Shown: positions 5,623 to 8,538 of the stretch, one piece after another | How the letters are laid out: every line of letters starts with the position of its first letter | Position numbering within the stretch: position 1 is the first letter of the stretch | Source of the DNA: Oligoflexia bacterium | GTDB taxonomy: Bacteria; Bdellovibrionota; UBA1018; CAIMNF01 | NCBI GenBank assembly: GCA_903858975.1 | Contig: CAIOKW010000102.1 | Span: 1-8,538, forward strand | DNA: 8,538 bases | Direction: 5' to 3' | The notes under the pieces: generated by a model | The model's database searches: none | Seen by the model: the letters and a program-made list of their open reading frames with translations, nothing else | What the model was told of the DNA's origin: nothing | Program-made: the position numbers and the translations under genes

Positions 5623-6231
5623 ATGGATGCGAGTCAGCTTCAAGATCCGTCAATTCAGACTCCGGATCAAATCGAGTTCTCACTCTTAAATCTCATCAAC
5701 TTTAAAGATACCTCTACCTTCCATCACTCGAATCGAGTGGCGGCTCTTACTTATGAATGGGCTCAGTTCATGCGCTCACGCTCAAAATGGCTGGATATCA
5801 ACGTAAGCGGGCTTGTTATGGCCGCAAGACTGCATGATGTGGGCAAGGTAGGAGTCGTCGAGCGAGTACTTTCAAAGGCGGGGCCTTTGACCGCAGAGGA
5901 ACGCTTGCAAATGAATCTTCATGTGGAAATTGGTTACGAATTGGTGCGTGACCTCCCTATGGCCGAAGGCCTGGCGCTTGCGGTGCTTCATCACCATGAG
6001 CGTTGGGATGGCGGAGGGTATCCTGCGGGCCTTCAGGGGGAGCAAATCCCGCTATTTGCCCAGATCATCGGGATCGTCGATGCCTATGATGCGATGACGA
6101 GCGACCGAAGTTATCAAAAAGCGCGTTCCTCTTTAGAGGCGCTCGATGAGATCAACAGGGGTGCGGGGCGTCAATTTAGTCCTGGGCTGACGTCAGAATT
6201 CAATCAATTTCTTCATGCGCGGAACGGATAA
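5623..6231 (+). CDS. standalone HD-GYP domain protein, probable cyclic-di-GMP phosphodiesterase
   Basis: A 202-residue cytosolic protein made almost only of an HD-GYP domain, the class that hydrolyses cyclic-di-GMP to pGpG or GMP. All metal and signature residues are intact: HHSNRV (34-39), LHDVGK (70-75, the HD pair), LHVEIG (99-104), HHHERWDGGGYP (123-134, including GYP), DAYDAMTSDRSY (153-164) and GAGRQFSPGL (180-189). An active enzyme is therefore expected. There is no receiver, PAS, GAF or membrane domain, so its input is not encoded in cis; the first 25 or so residues are a short leader. I prefer the ATG at 5623, with AAGG at 5610-5613, 9 bases upstream. A GTG at 5617 would add two residues. 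It is followed 21 bases later by accD and seems to head an accD-lptD operon. Control through GGA motifs in its leader is possible. Confidence 0.92.
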   Translation: MDASQLQDPSIQTPDQIEFSLLNLINFKDTSTFHHSNRVAALTYEWAQFMRSRSKWLDINVSGLVMAARLHDVGKVGVVERVLSKAGPLTAEERLQMNLHVEIGYELVRDLPMAEGLALAVLHHHERWDGGGYPAGLQGEQIPLFAQIIGIVDAYDAMTSDRSYQKARSSLEALDEINRGAGRQFSPGLTSEFNQFLHARNG

Positions 6232-6252
6232 TCCTGCTAGCCTAAATGGGCT

Positions 6253-7119
6253 ATGTCATCTTGGTTTGACGATTTAAAAACTCCACGTTTTAAAGGGGAG
6301 CCTCAGGCTCGTGTTGCCAAAATTCCGGAAGGACTTTGGGGTAAGTGTCCGAGTTGCGGTGAAATCATCCAAACTCGTCAGCTTCAAGAAAATTACTCGG
6401 TTTGTTCTGAATGCGATCATCACCTTCGCATTTCAGCGCTCGATCGTATTGCGCTTTTGACTGATACCGATTCATTTCAGTCCTACGGGGATGATTTTCA
6501 ATCCAATGACCCTCTCAAGTTTGATGATCAAAAGCCTTACAAAGAACGTCTGGCGCAAGCCATGAAGAGCCACAAAATGAATGATGCTTTTCTTGCGGGG
6601 AAAGCAAGGCTTGAAGGCTTGCCATTTCACCTGGGCGTTTTCGAATTCAAGTTCATGGGTGGAAGTATGGGTTCAGTGGTCGGAGAAAAGATCACGCTGA
6701 CCCTAGAAGGAGCCCTGAGAGACTCGCTCCCAGCAGTCCTAGTGTCTGCAAGTGGTGGAGCTCGAATGCAGGAGGGGATCCTGTCCCTCATGCAAATGGC
6801 GAAAACTTCAGCGGTGATCGAAAAAATGCGTGAAGCGGGCATTCCATATATTTCAATTCTCACTGATCCCACCACGGGGGGAGTAGCGGCCTCATTTGCA
6901 ATGCTCGGGGATGTGATTATCGCAGAACCAAAAGCCTTGATCGGATTTGCTGGGCCTCGAGTGATCGAGCAGACGATTCGTCAGAAGCTACCTGAAGGCT
7001 TCCAAAGAAGTGAGTTTCTTTTAAAACACGGTTTTCTTGACCGAATTGTTCACCGAAAAGAGATGCGAGCAGAATTGCATCAGTTGTTTATACGTTTAGG
7101 GAATCGGTGCAAGTTCTAA
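6253..7119 (+). CDS. accD: acetyl-CoA carboxylase carboxyltransferase subunit beta
   Basis: Beta subunit of the carboxyltransferase that, with AccA, moves CO2 from carboxybiotin on AccB to acetyl-CoA, making malonyl-CoA and committing carbon to fatty-acid synthesis. The 288 residues (E. coli 304) show the N-terminal zinc ribbon with Cys32, Cys35, Cys51 and Cys54. The crotonase-fold core follows: FMGGSMGSVVGEK (134-146), SASGGARMQEG (165-175), DPTTGGVAASFAMLGD (205-220) and GFAGPRVIEQTI (231-242). accA is not in the window. The ATG at 6253 fits the family N-terminus, but no Shine-Dalgarno is visible. Instead a small hairpin, TAGCC/GGCTA (6238-6242 with 6249-6253), ends on the A of the start codon. 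Translation may depend on ribosomes finishing the HD-GYP gene. The 3' end overlaps the lptD start by 13 bases. Confidence 0.97.
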   Translation: MSSWFDDLKTPRFKGEPQARVAKIPEGLWGKCPSCGEIIQTRQLQENYSVCSECDHHLRISALDRIALLTDTDSFQSYGDDFQSNDPLKFDDQKPYKERLAQAMKSHKMNDAFLAGKARLEGLPFHLGVFEFKFMGGSMGSVVGEKITLTLEGALRDSLPAVLVSASGGARMQEGILSLMQMAKTSAVIEKMREAGIPYISILTDPTTGGVAASFAMLGDVIIAEPKALIGFAGPRVIEQTIRQKLPEGFQRSEFLLKHGFLDRIVHRKEMRAELHQLFIRLGNRCKF

Positions 7120-8538
7120 AATGGATACTTCGCTTTAGTGTTTTAATTCTGCCACTCATACTTTCGGCTACTCTTGCGGTAGCGGGAGATCAGAAGCCTG
7201 AGGCAGGAACCGGGCGCAAACTCATGCAGTTTGGGGCGGATCAAACACTCGTCAAACGTAAAGAACATACCGTAGAACTCAGGGGGAATGCTTACGTCCT
7301 TAGGGACAATGAAGTCATTCGCGCAGACTCCATTGATCTTGATAATCAAACCGACAATGTGATTGCAAAAGGGCGGGTCCTTTATCAGTACGGAGAATAT
7401 TCGATTCGAGCGGACTCAATTGATATCGATTTATCAAGCCATATTGGTACCGTCAGAAATGGAAGTCTTTCGAATGGTAAGTTTTCACTGCGAGGATCCA
7501 CTTTTCGCGAAGAGGGTCTTAACCATTTTCAGATCAAGGATTATGACTATTCAACCTGTCTTGATTGCCCGAATTCCTGGGAGTTAACGGGAAAGGATGT
7601 GGATTTCACCATCGAAGGGTACGCCTACATTCATGACTTTATTTTTAAAGTGAAGGATGCCTCAGTAATGTGGCTTCCGTTTATGGTTCTGCCGGTTAAA
7701 AATAAGCGGCAAAGCGGATTTCTGTTTCCTCGATTTGGAGTCAACGAGGTCTATGGAGCCTTTGCAGTTCAGCCCTATTATTGGGCAACGAATGATTGGT
7801 CAGACATGACTTTGGGAGCCGGATTCTATGCGAGTCGGGGAGCGCGTTTTGAGTGGGAAGCTCGTTACGCTCTGACGCCAGGAAGTGTGGGGCAGGTGGG
7901 GCTCTTCTGGACTCGAGACGCGGCCGTAAAAAATCTTTACTATCGATACGCAATTAAGAGTGAGATTGCTCAAGAACTCCCGTATGGATTTGATGGAAAA
8001 CTTAAATTAAATGAAGTCAGTGACTCAGGGTATCCGATTACCTATTCAGAAGACGTTTCAGGGCGTTTAGAGCCGGTGCTTGCGAGTGATTTGTTCTTCT
8101 CAAAAAATGAGCCTTCAGTGAGCACCCTGATTGCATTTCGAAGGATTCGAAACCTTCTTCAATTTGATAGCAATAATAATTTCGTGAGTGGTTTTGATCC
8201 AACCACGGTTCAAGAATCTCCACGCATTGTAGTGAACTCAAATGATCAGTTTGTATTCGGTCAGCGGTTTGCAGCAGGAGTGGAAGCAAGGTTCAACCGA
8301 TTTTCAAGGGAGGCTGGTCCCTTTGATCGTTTCACAGTAGGGAACACTCAGTTCGATACGATTCGAGAGGCAAATCGATTCACCCTGATTCCCAATCTCT
8401 ACACCACGCTCAATCCAAAACCGTGGTTGTCGTTGACCCCATCCGTTCAATACCGTTCCTTCTTTTATAACTTTAACGGAATCTATCCCAATCTCGTGAG
8501 AGGGTACCTCTTGGCACAAGCAGATCTCAGTCTTCAGC
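7107..8538 (+). CDS. lptD: LPS-assembly outer-membrane protein LptD (OstA), 3' end missing
   Basis: Outer-membrane beta-barrel that, with LptE, inserts lipopolysaccharide into the outer leaflet. An uninterrupted frame of 477 codons runs off the right edge; E. coli LptD has 784 residues, so most of the barrel is missing. The GTG at 7107 has AGGG at 7098-7101, 5 bases upstream, and gives a clean signal peptide: basic QVLKWILR, a hydrophobic core, and AVA before Gly27. Next comes the LptA/OstA-like jellyroll repeat (about 45-135; GNAYVLRDNEVIRADSIDLD and RADSIDIDL). Then STCLDCPNSWEL (149-160), and the barrel entry RQSGFLFPRFG (201-211) and PYYWATNDWSDMTLGAGFY. Cys151 and Cys154 may join the inter-domain disulphides known in LptD. 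The ATG at 7121 is out of frame and closes at once. Overlap with accD by 13 bases suggests co-translation. Codon style resembles its neighbours. Confidence 0.94.
   Translation, partial: MQVLKWILRFSVLILPLILSATLAVAGDQKPEAGTGRKLMQFGADQTLVKRKEHTVELRGNAYVLRDNEVIRADSIDLDNQTDNVIAKGRVLYQYGEYSIRADSIDIDLSSHIGTVRNGSLSNGKFSLRGSTFREEGLNHFQIKDYDYSTCLDCPNSWELTGKDVDFTIEGYAYIHDFIFKVKDASVMWLPFMVLPVKNKRQSGFLFPRFGVNEVYGAFAVQPYYWATNDWSDMTLGAGFYASRGARFEWEARYALTPGSVGQVGLFWTRDAAVKNLYYRYAIKSEIAQELPYGFDGKLKLNEVSDSGYPITYSEDVSGRLEPVLASDLFFSKNEPSVSTLIAFRRIRNLLQFDSNNNFVSGFDPTTVQESPRIVVNSNDQFVFGQRFAAGVEARFNRFSREAGPFDRFTVGNTQFDTIREANRFTLIPNLYTTLNPKPWLSLTPSVQYRSFFYNFNGIYPNLVRGYLLAQADLSLQ

Noticed and set aside
7741..8519. 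Minus-strand frames of 70 to 83 codons opposite lptD
   Set aside because: All lie opposite the continuous LptD frame, which shows clear family motifs; none resembles a protein family.

Overview
The window reads as ordinary chromosome from a Gram-negative, oxygen-using bacterium. LptD implies an LPS outer membrane, and HemF needs O2. Overall style (compact genes, GreB with an N-terminal tail, a standalone HD-GYP protein, a lone STAS protein) would fit a Bdellovibrionota or 'deltaproteobacterial' lineage, but that placement is an impression from the proteins, not a proof. I see no insertion sequence, phage gene, CRISPR array, tRNA or rRNA.

Layout. (1) 3-2026, plus strand: gpsA (5' end cut by the window edge), then an MscS-family channel gene 2 bases behind it. 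(2) 2028-3466, minus strand: greB then hemF, coupled by a 4-base ATGA overlap. hemF ends 1 base from the end of the channel gene. (3) 3486-3881, plus strand: yraN, divergent from greB with 19 bases between start codons, closed by a strong bidirectional terminator. (4) 3977-4345, minus strand: a small STAS-domain protein whose 3' UTR carries a C-rich stem-loop before the shared terminator. (5) 4378-5331, plus strand: rsmI, divergent from the STAS gene with 32 bases between starts. (6) 5332-5622: the only sizeable gene-free stretch. It contains a sigma70-like promoter and a strong intrinsic terminator that together outline a roughly 136-nt RNA, and a 10-base repeat linking that RNA's terminator loop to the leader of the next gene. 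(7) 5623-8538, plus strand: an HD-GYP c-di-GMP phosphodiesterase, accD and the first 477 codons of lptD, tightly packed (21-base gap, then 13-base overlap), so probably one operon.

How the genes relate. Most are housekeeping: phospholipid precursor (GpsA), fatty-acid initiation (AccD), LPS export (LptD), osmotic safety valve (MscS), haem synthesis (HemF), transcript rescue (GreB) and 16S rRNA methylation (RsmI). The most interesting signal is in region 6-7: a possible small RNA with exposed GGA motifs, upstream of a c-di-GMP-degrading enzyme gene whose leader repeats one of those motifs, in front of two essential envelope genes. This would fit CsrA/Rsm-type control, but it rests on motifs alone.
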